The notes beneath the pieces are model-generated. The model searched no databases, was not told the DNA's origin, and saw nothing but the letters and a program-made list of their open reading frames with translations. DNA of 64,000 nucleotides from Endomychus coccineus (Eukaryota > Arthropoda > Insecta > Coleoptera > Endomychidae). Below are positions 1 through 41,644 of the stretch, one piece after another. Position numbers and translations under genes: made by a program. The DNA lies in contig OY294067.1 in NCBI GenBank assembly GCA_958510875.1, forward strand, positions 136,989,726 through 137,053,725, in the 5' to 3' direction. Each line of letters begins with the position of its first letter. The stretch's first letter is position 1.

Positions 1-370
1 CATTTTCATATACTTAAAACATTTCGATTACTCGTGTTTCAGATGGATTCGACTACGTGGGCATTGCTAATTGAAATAAGTGCGATAAGGACGCTTTGTG
101 CTGGTACAATTAGTTTCCGTTTTAGATATTGATACGTCTTCTGATGGTGGTCGTGAGACTGAAAAGTGCGTAAAGACGAGAATAATAAGCATATGTGTTA
201 GTGTGTCCTATTTCCCGGGAATTTATATATAATTATATGAATTAATAATGATTCTTGACCCAGGTATGAGTTATGTATACATAAATTCTCGTGAAATAGG
301 TCACACTAATACATATGCTTATTATTTTCGTCTTTACTCACGTTTCGGTCTCATGACCGTCATCATGAGG
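1..370. repeat. Foldback repeat with hammerhead-like motifs, copy A
   Basis: Bases 1-165 match segments at 32.32-32.48 kb and 43.69-43.80 kb, so this is a dispersed family. Arms at about 167-230 and 279-343 are near-perfect inverted copies around a 48-bp centre. A hammerhead-like core faces inward from each side: CTGATGG, T, GGTC-GTGA-GACT, GAAA at 141-164 on the plus strand, and a second with GACC then GAAAC on the minus strand at about 339-370. Both cores have drifted from CUGANGA. Similar motifs are known from Penelope-like elements and related retroelements; the assignment here is inference. The left edge may lie outside the window. Confidence 0.6.
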
Positions 371-394
371 TAATAGAAACAGAAATATAATTAT

Positions 395-1970
395 ATGAAT
401 ATAAAAAACTCTATATACAACATGAAAAGTCACATTGATGAATTACAAAAGTATTGCTATATAACTGAACATGTAATTTCAAAAATCGATAATAATATCA
501 ATCGATTAATGCCCAAAACTGAAATCAGAAGCAAAAGAGGTTTAATAAATGGATTAGGAAATATAAACAAAGCGGTAACGTGAAATTTATAGATCAAGAT
601 GACGCTGAAAAATATGAGAATACAATAAGTCAATTAAACTGAAATCAGCAAGAGATAAAATAGGCATTAGAAAATCAACTATGGAAACAACAAAACGAAT
701 AAATGTGATAATTAATAAACTATCATATAATCAAGATAGAATTGAAATAACAATCAATGAATTAATTAATTAAATCAAGTAAACAGAATCAGATCCCTAT
801 TCACTAGTAACGTCAATCAATGTACTTACGTAAATAAATTCAGCATTAGAGACAACGGGTAAAATCTTAGACACCTTAGAAAATGCAGAAATGTTTGTCA
901 AGTTGAATACATTTCATACATCTTTAACTGAATTGAGAGAATTATTTAAGGAATTAATCAGTATTAAATCATTAATTTCAAAAAAAAAATTGTCATATGA
1001 ACACACAATGGAAACTATATTATTATTTGAAAAAATAATAGATATAGAAGGATATATAAAGATAAACAATCGGTATTTATTCTTCAGATACCTTTAGTAA
1101 AATCGGAATTTTACAATTACTGTCATCTATTTGCATTTCCAATCAAACGAGAATCCCAATTCCAATCAATAATACTACCAACCAAATATATTATCTTGAA
1201 TAAAAACAGATTCGCTATATTCAATGATGAATGTCGTGAAATCGAGGAAAGTGAGTGTCTATGTAAATCAAGAAGTACCAAGGTTATAACAAATAACAGC
1301 CCAAGCGAAACTCATCTATTAACTTTTTCCCAAAATTATAACAAATGTCAATAAAGATACTAGACAACCGAATTCAGAAGATAACAATACATGGATTGTA
1401 GTACCAAATGAAACAACAGTGGCAGTGAAATGCGGAAGAAATGAATATAATAAAATATTAAAAGGTAGCAATATTGTAACAATACCAGAAGGCTGTAGTT
1501 TGCGGATAAAAGAGGAAACAATAAGAACCTTTCAAAATACAGGAATGGAACAAACTTCGTTGAGTACCAAATATAAAGGTAGAAATAACTGAAATAAAGA
1601 ACCAACTAATCGAAATACCACTTCAGTTGTATAACATCGAATTAGACGAATTACATCCATTCGTTTAACAAAAATGGACAATAATGAAAGACAAATTCAA
1701 TCAATCGAACCAGTGAAAGTGCACCACAATAACATAAGTGTATGGACAATTATTTTATATGTTATCTTAATTTTAATAATCTTGTACCTTTTATGCAAAA
1801 TTATAATGAAAAAGATGTCTGGAAAAAATGACGATATTACAAATATCAAAATTCTATTGGAAACTATCCAATTGAAAAATGAAACGGATTTAACCTTAAT
1901 ATTTCAAGAAAAAGGAACGAGTTGTGCATCCTATGAAGGTACTCTTTATTATGTTAATCACAATGGGTAA
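395..1970 (+). pseudogene. Decayed env-like gene of an insect endogenous retroelement
   Basis: Several short plus-strand reading frames (395-583, parts of 590-1300, 1674-1970) look like pieces of one envelope-type gene. The first piece contains a basic RSKR site followed by a glycine-rich stretch, the layout of a furin-type cleavage site in insect errantivirus or baculovirus-F-type envelope proteins. The last piece contains a strongly hydrophobic segment of about 24 residues followed by lysines, consistent with a C-terminal membrane anchor and short cytoplasmic tail. Many stop codons and frame changes separate the pieces, so it cannot make a full protein. No gag, pol or LTR was recognised beside it. 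It could be an isolated, captured env fragment; family placement is tentative. Confidence 0.5.
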
Positions 1971-3271
1971 TTGTTATAAAATAATAAGATATTGTCTATA
2001 TTGACGATAGTTCTACATGAATAAGACATTTTGTCCATTTATACAAATAATCATTGAGAATAGCTTAGAATTTCAAGTAGTAAGGTTCAGAGATAATAAT
2101 AGTTCATAAATATAGGATCCTCTTGTAAATGGAGATCACTTCTGTTCAAATAAATAGTAGTTATGATAATTTTTTTAACTTAACTCTACGAACCGGTAAT
2201 AAAACTAGCTCAGTATACGTTTCCAATTTATAAGAAGTTCTATTTCAGATTTATAGCATGCTTGTTCGGTTGATCTTTGTTTTCAAATTCCAATAGATTT
2301 GATATTCTGTAGATAAAAGTATTCTAATTTGAATGAATCTATTAAAGATATAATATTATCTATATATCTGAATCTAAGTACCTATACTTGTATCTATTGA
2401 ATTTTATGGAAAATAATAAGTGTTATTTATTATTCCGATGATTATATCCGCAGGTGTCATATCCTAACCCCACAGTATCAATCAAGCATGTACTCAATCA
2501 AATTGATACTTTGATACGTTTTTCTCCGTATCTCGAGGCGCATTCAAGATTAGGTAAATGGAATGAGTAGGGAACGTTTCCTACGGATTTACATACAATT
2601 TTAATGTATCTCGTTGTCCCTTACGAAAGTAAATGATCTGTGATCAATTGGTCAAGTGACTTCCCTCACTTTTGTTAGTGAAATAGATTTCGGATACTCT
2701 TGCGGGTCAAATATAAAAGAATGTAGGAAAAGAAAATAAACTGAAATTGATTTATAAACCGCTAATAAGAAACGTTATATTATACTATATAATTTTGAAA
2801 TTGTATCCAAATGGCCTACATAATGTATTTCACATCTCTATGTTTTATACTGACACCTGCTGTCATGTTGACTTTGGCAATTATTCACACTATAATATAA
2901 CTTTGTGTTTTATACTAACACTTGCACACCTGCAAGTGTTAGTATAAAACATAACTACCACAGAATGAAGTCATAAAATAGACTGCCACTTCACATAGAT
3001 GACGTCAAGTGAAATATATACATGTGCTACATCTTTATAACCAGAAAAACACGGTTGTCACAACGCCCTGAAACGATATAGTTCTATTTTCATCACTTTA
3101 GAGCGATCTTCCGAATTTCAAGTTCGTACGACCAATAGTCCAAGTATATAAGGAATTTAATTGTCCGAAATTTGGCAAGTTCTAATTTTGGTCTATTCTT
3201 ATGTATTTTGACACGCTGGAAACGATGGCGTAGCTTACATTTACCCTGTGTTCGGAAGACTGTGGACATTT
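1971..3271. other. Intergenic or intronic DNA, no gene seen
   Basis: AT-rich sequence without a recognisable exon or domain. If the alpha-mannosidase gene continues to the left, this is intron. The only structured item is the short perfect hairpin at 2907-2950. The next mannosidase exon expected after 4726 was searched for by its conserved sequence and not found here. Confidence 0.5.
2907..2950. repeat. Perfect 20-bp hairpin with 4-base loop
   Basis: Bases 2907-2926 (GTTTTATACTAACACTTGCA) are perfectly complementary to 2931-2950, leaving the loop CACC. A related but imperfect stretch (GTTTTATACTGACACCTGC) lies about 70 bp upstream. It could be the tip of a small foldback element or a small-RNA hairpin; nothing in the flanks decides. 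Confidence 0.75.
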
Positions 3272-4270
3272 TTTAGACCCAAAACATGTCCATTTTTTTC
3301 ATTTTGAGAAAAAACTATGAGTTGTATGAAAACATGTTTGAGACAAAAGTTGTTGGAAAAACTAATACGCAATTTTTGGCTCCGGTCCGAAGTCGATTCA
3401 CGTTCATACGTCTACATATACTCACACATACACACAAAACGATTATAAGTATTCAGGTGTATTTTGAAATATTTAAAAAACTATAATTTCGCGAGCGAAA
3501 TCTATTGTACCGAGGCTCACTTATTGCCGCTATATGAAATTCCGCGCTAGTTTTTTATGATGGAATTCGTTATAACTTGGAATTGTGGACGAATCGCCGT
3601 ACGTTGTTTCAAACTTAAATGGCCTATGTATTTCTCTGTAATTTGATCGAAGGTTTTTGTCGATAGGCCCAAACGTATTCATCAGGATAGCTCCACTTCT
3701 ATTCAACCCAAATCTGCTTGGGCCTAAAATACTACCTATGGAAACCTATAATAGAACCTAGAATTTTGATCCCGTGAAAAATGTCTAACATCAAAAATTT
3801 GGATTTTTCGGTGGTCCAAAATTTCCGAAATGGCGCCAAAGTTATGTGTTTTGGACCGCAATGGTTGAGTTTTGGACATAAGGTGCAAAATAATGGAATC
3901 TTTCGAATGAATTTAGTTTTAGATCGATAACATAAGTATCTCGTCTGAAATTCTTAAAATACGGATTATTCAAAACGGCCGATTTTCGCGCAAAAACTGA
4001 GGTAGGACAAAATACCAAATACCGAACAAAAGAGAATGAAGAACTATCTTCTCACAAAACAGAATATAAACAAAAACTCTGAAAATATACCCAATGTGCT
4101 AGAAAACACACCTAGTGGGCCCTATCTTGAGCCCAAGACCTGGAATCGACTTCGGTCCAAAATCAAAAATCGCGTATTAATTTTTCCAACAACTTTTGCT
4201 TCAACATTTTCTTATACAACTCATAGTTTTCTCTCAAAACGCGAAAAGTTGACAGATTTTGGTTCCAAAA
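3272..4270. repeat. Foldback element with about 125-bp inverted arms
   Basis: The segment at about 3272-3400 reappears as its reverse complement at about 4143-4270 with scattered substitutions. Shared blocks include AACTATGAGTTGTATGA, a TTGTTGGAAAAA block and a CCGAAGTCGATTC block. The interior shows no coding potential that I recognise. This is the layout of a decayed foldback or MITE. Confidence 0.6.
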
Positions 4271-4454
4271 ATGGTCATAGTTTTTCGGGCACCGAGTTAA
4301 TCCCAATTTAAACTACACCATCGTGTTCAGCGCGTCATAATACAAAAAAAAAGCTATAATAAGCCGAAATTCGGACAAAAATCGTCGATTCTCCTCCTTA
4401 AACGCCTGAACTACAATAGGAAAGGCGCAATCGTCTCCACTTAACGAGAGAACA

Positions 4455-4545
4455 CACATCTTATTTCAACAAGATGGCGCTCCACCGTACAACACAAGAA
4501 TTGTATCTAAATGTTTGACAAAACCTTTTCATTATGCACTATGAT
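4455..4545 (+). pseudogene. DDE transposase scrap (Tc1/mariner-like)
   Basis: The frame starting near 4464 reads FQQDGAPPYNTR and continues for about ten residues. QQDGAPPH-type motifs surround the second catalytic aspartate in Tc1/mariner and related DDE transposases. Only some 25 residues are recognisable, with no terminal repeats or other domains attached, so this is a short fossil. Confidence 0.5.
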
Positions 4546-4725
4546 ATTGAAATAAAAAATCATTAGCAGTGATTAAACACCTTTTTGTTTCTAGCCAAAA
4601 TGTGCATATCACTTATTTAATTAGATGATAGCTTCCTGCAAACAATAATCGATAACAAATAAGATAATTCCGTTGAAGACTAATCCAATCTATGATATAC
4701 TTTAGAATTAGAAAAAGTATCTTAC

Positions 4726-33322
<28,597 letters not shown>

Positions 33323-34080
33323 TGCGAAAAATATGTTTCTACTGAATAACTCCAGTGTTGTTTGTTGGATTGTCAACAAGACAGTACAACAATTAATGAG
33401 ATTTTACGTGTTTCATTCACAGATAATCTTTGGAGATAAAATATCTCAGTATCTCAATCAATAATTCAAATATCACTATCTTATCCATATTATCTGTATC
33501 ATCTGAAGCACGTGGTCCCGCACAATCAATGAAAAAAACAAAATAATGAATACAATTAAAATCAATCATTTTATAGGGAATAAGAAATCAGAAACTAAAA
33601 GAATACGAGGCGAAAGCCAAAAATCTAAGTACTAGTGTGGAAAAAGAATACAGTGATTCAAAAAAGAGACGTGTCATTTCAAAATTCTTGATTAACTCTA
33701 CAGAAAGAGTTTCATCAGATTGAACAAAAAATTTGAACGGATACGCTAAGCGTTGCGTTAAATAAGTTGATATTCAAAAGTAAGAATCATAAATACTTTC
33801 AAAAACAAAATAGAAAATGATTTCTAGCAGCACCAAGAAAAAATGTACATGATTATAATGGATATAATCAATAAGGATAAAATGTTACTGTGAAATGTCG
33901 AAACTGGTGAATGTCAGCAACAACATTCTTAGGTGAATATCGGAACTAGTAAAAAAAAAGGATATGCTAAACGTTGTGTTAAATAAGTTGATGATGTATT
34001 GAAACAGAAGAGGGCCAGGTTTATTTAGCAAAAGATTTAAATTGCTAATGGATTTCCAAGATATTAATATCGAAACTATT
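33323..34080. other. 5' flank of alpha-mannosidase, no gene seen
   Basis: The promoter and 5' UTR of the mannosidase should lie here on the minus strand. No unambiguous TATA box or initiator can be named. Two near-copies of the phrase ACGCTAAGCGTTG/TGCTAAACGTTG followed by TGTTAAATAAGTTGAT occur near 33.74 and 33.97 kb. Confidence 0.35.
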
Positions 34081-34083
34081 CAC

Positions 34084-34374
34084 TTAGAAAATGCACTTAC
34101 TGTTATTGGTTATTACTCGGATGACATAGACCCTATAACCAATTTCCTCCAATTTATTTATTACTGCGTCTGCCAATGAAAAAATCATGAGATGATCTAT
34201 TTTGTATGTTGAACTTATATGACCAACTTCTTCCACGCTTGACATAACTCTTGCTATCATAAAGACGAACGCAGAATTCGCTAAACAAGGATTATTATAA
34301 GCTGTTTCTACAATATTTCGTGCTTTATAAGCTAAATATGTCTTGATATGGATATAGTTCATTATTAAAATCAT
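34084..34374 (-). pseudogene. P-element-type transposase fragment
   Basis: A 96-codon minus-strand frame contains YIHIKTYLAYKARNIVETAY, NSAFVFMIARVMSS, YKIDHL and IGYRVYVIRVITNN. This order matches the RNase H-like core of P-element/THAP9 transposases, where D(E)-IHIK and VxSDN surround catalytic residues. In this copy the second motif reads VITNN, so a catalytic Asp seems lost. No THAP domain, GTP-binding region or terminal repeats are nearby. Confidence 0.6.
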
Positions 34375-34654
34375 ATATCGTTCACGTTAACATAATAATT
34401 TATACATAATATATTTATATATAGGGATTTTCAGCACAGGTAAAAGAGACTCAATAGAGAACAGAATAGTAAAATTACTCAATAGAGAACTATGAATTTG
34501 ATTATACCTAAATAAGAATGTAATTACACCAAAATATCTCAAGTAATTGTAAACGTGTGGTCCAAATTAATCTATGAAGTATGGAGGCTAAGATCATTGT
34601 ATTTCTTTGCAAGATGTATGTCATTCAATTTGCTCGGAGACATCTGATGAATCT

Positions 34655-34905
34655 AAATTGTTTTCAGAATCTTCAGTAATTGCTGAATTTATATTTCAAT
34701 AATTTTAGAAAACAATAAAGTGTTGACGATTGTTTTCCTGAATATATTAGGAAGCGCCGTACTGTTCATAATTATTTATTATTTTCCGCCACTATTTGAA
34801 TCTGAGTTTATTTTCGATCATTCTAGAAAACAGTCAAGCGTTGACGATTGTTTTCCTGAATATATTGAGAAGCGCTGTTCCGTTCATAATTATGGCTAAT
34901 ATAGA
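34655..34905. repeat. Two-copy tandem duplication, unit about 122 bp
   Basis: TCTAGAAAACAGTCAAGCGTTG and its looser upstream copy (read in parts), GACGATTGTTTTCCTGAATA, and GTTCATAATTAT recur once at a shift of about 122 bp. Confidence 0.75.
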
Positions 34906-36840
34906 CCGTAAAAAAAATTGAAAAATGACTACCATGACATAAAACCATATGCAAATACCTACATTTTCCCGCAAAGCAGATCCAGATCGGATGTAAATGA
35001 CATATCTTAATTTGAAAAATAACTAAAAAATTGACTTAAAGTTGGACATTGACAATGAAAGGGTTTTACTTTGGTTTTTTAATTTTCAATACGACCAGAT
35101 ATTAATTTTTTTCTAAACTACCCTTAAAAATGTAAAAAAAAAACCTTTTTGGCCAAAAAAGAGGGGGTTGCACCCACTTTGGGAAATAGAAATTTCAGGG
35201 GTTTGTTATTGGTACCCTAACAAACACTTTCCACCGGGTCGCTAAGCATCGTAAAATTTTCGCCAACCTTGCCTCTTTTCTCGCCAGATTTACTCCACTA
35301 CATATCAAATCAAATCAAATATTTTTCATTGTATTCAAATAGAGTACATTCAAGACGTTTTCCATGTCTACCACCCTCTCCAGTAAAATAACAAAATAAA
35401 TTAAGACAAGAACATTTTTTAGAAAATCCGATGTGATTGAGAAGGATTATTCATATAAACTAACTCAAAAATACGAAATACTAGGAATAATTTCAAATAT
35501 CTGAGTGGATTTATTGTACTTTTAGATTTTTACAATGAATAGAATGTCTTAACAAAGGTTAAAAGAAATAATGCAATGGTTGGGTCACTCTGTACAACAG
35601 ATTTGGTACTACAAGTAGAAATGATCTCTCGGATGAAACCCATCAAAAGTTGAGGTTAAGATTATAACATTTCCTTTCAACACAACCATCCTTCTCTCCC
35701 CATCCTTCTTACCAGCATCTAAATTGTTCTATTGTGCCATTTTCTCCTCCATAAAATTTTAAGATTCTACTTCAGAGCTCTCACATTCACACCGAATTTT
35801 TTCAGTTTACGTGTGTATTCTTCTAGAGACATGTCGATACTGATTTTATTTTCTATTCATAATCGGTACATACATCTTTTCCCGTGAGAATATATCCATT
35901 GAAAAGAACGAACATTAACATCGCAAATTTTTGCAATTTCTCTTTTGACATTGAAATTGTGAGGGTTCCTTCAATGCATCATATAAATAGCTCCTCCTCT
36001 CCTTTTTCTGTCGATTTTTGAGTTCTTCATAAGGTATCTCTGACCGTATTGTCAGTGTTGATTTGGACGGGACTCATATATGACTGATTTGAAATTTCCT
36101 CTTCCTAAGTTTCCGCGATATGATTGTACGTATCTATACTCGAAATTCCGTGATACATTCAAGTCAGAACCGAGTTTCTGTTCTTGATGGTATGGTGAAT
36201 TCCCATTCGGACACCTGTAGTCACTACGGTAGAGGAAATCAATGCATTCAGGTAATATTTTTACTATCAGGATGGAATAACTTGAAAGTTTCTGCAGTCC
36301 CTTCAGAACCATAGACATCATCCCTGTTTTTCCAAATCATAATTAAGTTACTTATTCCTCTATCCTTTATAGTAATGAATGAGCTTGAGTCATTTCCTCA
36401 TTTCTTACTTTAACAAAACAATTTTTTTAAATAACATTTATTTTCCAAAATCCTTTTTCAATACTAATAAAATATGATTAAATATAATTTTCTTTAAAAT
36501 AATAAATTAAATACATTCCTTTTAAATTTAGACAAGGCAGTATATATGTCGCGCAGCATGAATCTTCCAATAATTTCAGCTTTTAGAAATTCTTCCATTC
36601 CCCAAAGTAATCTATAAGAATTTAAATGAAATATACAATACTCCATCATTTGTTGCAAGCTGGTAATACATCTAGCAGAGTGAATGATTCGTACTTTTAA
36701 TGAGTATGACCTTAGCATGCCACAATCATAATTACCCATGTTCCAAATCACCGATCTGTTAGAAGTGACCTCCTGCCACGTCCATAGATTTGCAGATAAT
36801 GGTCCTTTCAGACTTCTTCCTCATCTAGAACTCCTATTCC
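34906..36840. other. Intergenic DNA with a family X-like end, no gene seen
   Basis: Near 35.1-35.3 kb, GGGAAATAGAAATTTCAGG and GCCTCTTTTCTCGCCAGATT recall the end of repeat family X in reverse. A CAAAT-repeat follows at about 35306. Open frames near 36.1-36.3 and 36.5-36.75 kb on the minus strand have no family I recognise and no supporting splice context. Confidence 0.4.
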
Positions 36841-36849
36841 ATCTCCTGA

Positions 36850-37625
36850 TGAATCGAGAGTAGCATCACAGAGACTGATGGACGCAATTAACAACATTTA
36901 ACATTTATAATTTCCCCAGGAAGGCGGATCCCACAATCCCTAATTTGATGATTTCAGGTACAACTATTCAGATGTAGTCTGCCATATCCATGTTCCGTAT
37001 CAACAGCATTCTTTTATGGGACCATCAAATAATGTCCATTACGTAAACCGCTTCACAACATCTTGATTTTCTAATCCGTGCAAAGAATTACCTTACATCC
37101 CAGCAGTTACTCATAGTCCACAAAGCACCGATTGCACTTATACTGAAGTACTGTTCACATGTTCGGTGTTCAGATCTCAGACATACGTCGACGCTCTTAG
37201 ATTCTATTCAGAAGAATTCGTGGTGATGTCACCACACTTACGAATTTATTGATAACTAAGAACATCTTAGAAAGAGGAGCGATCTCTCCACTTTCTATAG
37301 ATATTTCTATGGTCGGTGTCCATCAAAAATCTCATATCTCATTCCAACATGAGAGATTACAGGTAGGCGGACCAAACCAGCTTAAGGTGGACACCCCTCC
37401 GTTGTCAAGCCGGAGACCTGCCGAACTTCTTCCTACCAGACTTAATTTTGCTATCGCAGGGCCAAGTTGGAATTCTCTGCCCAGTGAGGTTTTTGCTTAT
37501 GCCCATAAACTCCAACTTCCTATGCCTATATTCCCCCTTGCCCTCCAACATTCCACGGTTGTGTCCCGCTATATTCTTCGTACGTTATAGGTTTTCTTCT
37601 CATGTTGCCGGAAGATAAAAAAAGC
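36850..37625 (+). mobile_element. Non-LTR retrotransposon 3' fragment, copy 3
   Basis: Aligns by eye with 7790-8500: GATCCCACAATCCCTAAT, TTACATCCCAGCAG, GAAGTACTGTTCACATGTT, CTAGTGAGG-type blocks and the end GTACGTTATAGGTTTTC. Heavily decayed. Only the C-terminal pol region and 3' UTR remain, as expected of a 5'-truncated insertion. Confidence 0.75.
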
Positions 37626-40600
37626 TGCGTTCATTCACTGACGAACATTGCTACTTTTATTGTTTCATTCAAGAATTATTCAAAATATGTCTCAATAAAA
37701 TAAGATGTACAAAATTAAAATGGGATATGATGAATTAAATTATTTTTGCATCTTAGAATTTTGTTCTCAAAGCAATGGTGGCTTCAAAATGTATGCTCAC
37801 GTGTTCATGGTGAGGGAGGGTTTGGTATCGATGCTGATTATGAACCCAATGAGATAATTGGAAAAATCAAAATAAAGGATACAAAATGGCGAGTTCCAAA
37901 TATGAAAGTGCAGTTTCCGGCCTTTATACTTATTTCAGTGAATAATTTCAGGAGATAAATATTGTTACAGTTCAGATTTGCGAAAGAGTACACTATTTTT
38001 AATGTACCCGTTCTCCACTTTCTATAGAAGAGTAGTGAAAATTATTCTAAAGAAGTACTGTTAAATTTTGTTAATGGTTGTATGTATCAGTTCCTTGTGC
38101 TAAATTTTTTCCACTTTATTACATCCAAGAGTAGATCAACTTTGGATGCTTCTGAAGAATGAAGTTTAATTCATCACTCAACTTTTCAATCTCAACCGTT
38201 ATAGTTTTCGGATGTTGATCGGAATGTGTTTCTGCAATTTCGTTTTATGAAGGAAAAATTTGAATCCGGTCAGTAGATTTACTTGTTTAGAATTCGTGAT
38301 GCTGGTGTTATTGAAAAGTATCCTAGTATCGATGTCGAATCCGAATTATCGCATACAAATTGTACACACGAACCTTTTTTTAAAGAAGCTTTCCCTACAA
38401 AGCATACTTTCGTATTTGAGAGTAAGTTCAAATCCTAATCCTGAAATATTTTATCATTACTACAATATTACAAAATCTTCCATAATTGCCGAGCTGAGCA
38501 TCTGGTGAAATTCGCTTAGGTTGCATTATTCCTAATGATGTAGGTAAGTATATTTCCATTTATAGCTTTCAAAATTGGATCACTTGGTGAATATGTTGTC
38601 ATATTACTGTTGGTATCCCAAATTTCGTTCATGATAATGTCGTTAGATGTTCTTTTTTCATTTTCCGATGTGATTCAAGAAATACGTACACGGTGGTTTC
38701 TCATCAATGTACGGATTGGTACAATGGGAAGGAGGGAGTAATTGAAAAGCACACGTACACTGATGTAAACAATGACTAAATGTGTGATAAGCACGACCGT
38801 TGGATCTCAATGGGGGATAACTTACAGTGTTCGTCTCCGCAAAATCGTTTCAACTGCATATTGAGATGAATATAATTAATGCATTCAGTTCAATATGTCG
38901 AGCACCGATACAAACAACTCACCTGTTGCCTATGAGATCAGTTCTTTGCGGAAATAAAACGGAGCTAAGCTCTGCTTAGATACACACACGTTCCCTGCTA
39001 CAAAACCAAATCAGAATGGTGAGAAAACTTCGTTGCCATAGACATGAATGAATAGAAGTTTTGCCAATAGAGACACATTTAATAAATTCTTGAAAACTCT
39101 AAATTTAAATATCAAGGTCGGGGAAGCAATATCAATTATTGGACAAAGTCGAGATCATAAGGTGAAAAAGAAATCTCTTGAAAACAATTGAAAAATATAG
39201 ATTAGTAGAGGCATCCAAAAAGTGTTCTTCATGAATATGGTACAAAAATATTATTTGTAGAACTGTCAAAAAAACTTGACATATCTGCATCTCTATTTTT
39301 TCACAGCCAAAATAATTCACAAAATAAACATGATATATTACTTTTTGGAGGATTTATTTTTAACAGAGATTGATTATTTATCATAAAACAATTTCATTTA
39401 TTGGAATAATAATTGATAGTAAAGTTTGAACAATTACTTCCAACATGTTGAAATTGAAGCAACTACGAGCAAATACAACAATCACACACGCGGCGTGCCA
39501 ACAAACCGTTTCTATTGTAACAACACAGAAAGACAACTGGATGCTGTGAAATTATATTGGGAGTATTTATCTTTAATATATTCCAGACGATGTAAATTCA
39601 TATTCACAGTTGTACAAAAAATGTTGTTTGTATTTCGTGTATAAAATTCATGTTTTCATGGCACATTCGAGAGAAATTAACACTCATGTTCTCAAAAATA
39701 ACTATTGATTAACGTTGTTATTTATAAAGCATTGTATGAATCAGAATTATTAATATATTTCTTTTGTTTTTTTCTGATTGTAAAAGACTTGTACTAATTG
39801 TTGTATAGATGTCTAAATAAACGTATATAGTAAGTAATCTTATTAATTTCCTCTATGCACAATCTAATCAGTATTCAGTGTTCATGGTGTATGTACACGT
39901 AAGGGGGTAGAACATATCTGTTACGAGAGTGTAAGAAGAGGGGGGAGTCAAAATTTCACTATTTTGTATTTCTTGAATGACCCCGAAGTGAAAATTACAA
40001 ATCTTGGCGTAAATAAAAATACTGATTTCGAAAAACATCACTTACCTCAACGTTGGCATCATTCAACCTGAAGCTATTCCAATCCTTTCTAAGAAGTTGA
40101 AACGCCTACATGACTGAATCATACAAAATGTGGAGCAAAATGCAATATAGTTGTAGGAATTACTGAACTTTCGATAATTTGAGATTTGTCGATTTGTGGA
40201 ATCGGTTCTATGCTTATACCAACTGAAATATGATTATTCACCTTCGATAGTTGGGCGACTAATTCAACCTTTATCATTTCGATTTTTTTCAGTAGAATGA
40301 ATTCAGTAAAAGTTGTTTTATGGTACAGGTGACATAATTGATTGTGAAATGGTATGCAGCTCGACTCACGTTCTCTAGTTTGTAAGGTTTCGAAGAAACT
40401 TTTTATGTCTAATGATCCCTATTAGCTCACCAGGACATTTCATACTCAAGGCTCGTAGTGATACGTGTCCTTAGATTCTTGATTAATCGGATCACCCAGA
40501 GCGCCAACTGATTTAGCCAAGAAACAATAAGATGGAATCCTCCATCAATAATTTCCGAATAAATGGTGATGATTATATCAGAGGAATAAAGACAAGTTTT

Positions 40601-41644
40601 AACTTAACAATTTGGTTTTAATCCTCTAGGGAATTATAATTGGAACAAGATTAGTTTGATTGATAACATACTTGTTCTATAACTTAACAAAGATCAATCT
40701 TAGAAAAATTGAAAGGGAAACAAATTAGAATTCTAAGTAATTTGATTAATTAAATTAAAATTCATAATTTTAAAAGAAAATTAATTTTTGAACCAAAGGT
40801 TCAAGTTTAAGAAGTTAAATAGTAGATGAAAACAATTTGGGTAGAGATCATAAACAACTGGTCATGAAAATTTTGTCACTTCATCTGAAAAAATTGTTAC
40901 TGTACTTGAAACTTGGATGAGCTTAGAGGAAGTGATAATAGATTCGCACCATTGAATTGAACAGATGTCAGTAACAGTCTCTTTTCAAGTTTAATCATCT
41001 ATAATCCCAAGCGGAAACCATTATTAACATTATTCGAGCAATTAGAAAACAAGCAACGTGTAGAACGTTACAAGTTTAAATGTGCCACTTGAAAGTATCA
41101 CTTTTTTTCACTGTTATGTGGACCATTTCAAGGTAAAGTTCATATGCGATACATCACATTTCGCAATAGCTGATATTCATCCCCTTCCAAGAAACAAAAA
41201 ATAGTACGGTAAGAATTGAAATCAATGTTTGTAAAATTTTGACCCTCAAAGATTTTTGAACTAACTTTTGACGTGAAACTAATATAACATAGTGGCTGTT
41301 GCATTCGAACATATTATTATTCCTACAATCAACGAGGAACTCATGGTTACAAATTATTATCATTTCCTCCAAATTGACCACGCCAAGTAAACCTTACAGA
41401 ATAATTATTAGGCAACTGTTCAGTGCTGATAGCGCCTTCTAAATATTCTGGAGACCGTTGAAATCAATTTCATCATCATTGATTTTCAATGCACTCAGAC
41501 GATTTTATTATTTCCTGCTGCACTTGAGAGTTGAAGAGTTCACAATAGACTATTACGTGATGTTTTGGTTGGTCAGTTTTATGTATTGAAACTGCTTTAT
41601 CATCATGTTAGTCTCTCAGACCTAATTGAATAACTTTGTTCCAG
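37626..41644. other. Intergenic DNA, no gene recognised
   Basis: 4 kb between a LINE fragment and the first recognised LRMDA exon. The missing 5' exon and promoter of LRMDA may lie here. Scattered short frames (for example 37746-37958, plus strand) show no family I can name. A conceptual stretch near 38.23-38.43 kb looks coding-like but is broken, possibly a transposase scrap. Confidence 0.35.

Noticed and set aside
1..4700. Searched for mannosidase exon 7
   Set aside because: No minus-strand sequence resembling the conserved TMG-xDF region was found; it must lie left of the window.
36052..36321. 89-codon minus-strand frame considered as an exon
   Set aside because: No recognisable domain, no convincing splice sites tied to neighbours.
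37746..37958. 70-codon plus-strand frame considered as the LRMDA first exon
   Set aside because: No LRR-type or LRMDA-like sequence and no donor in a phase that would join exon A.
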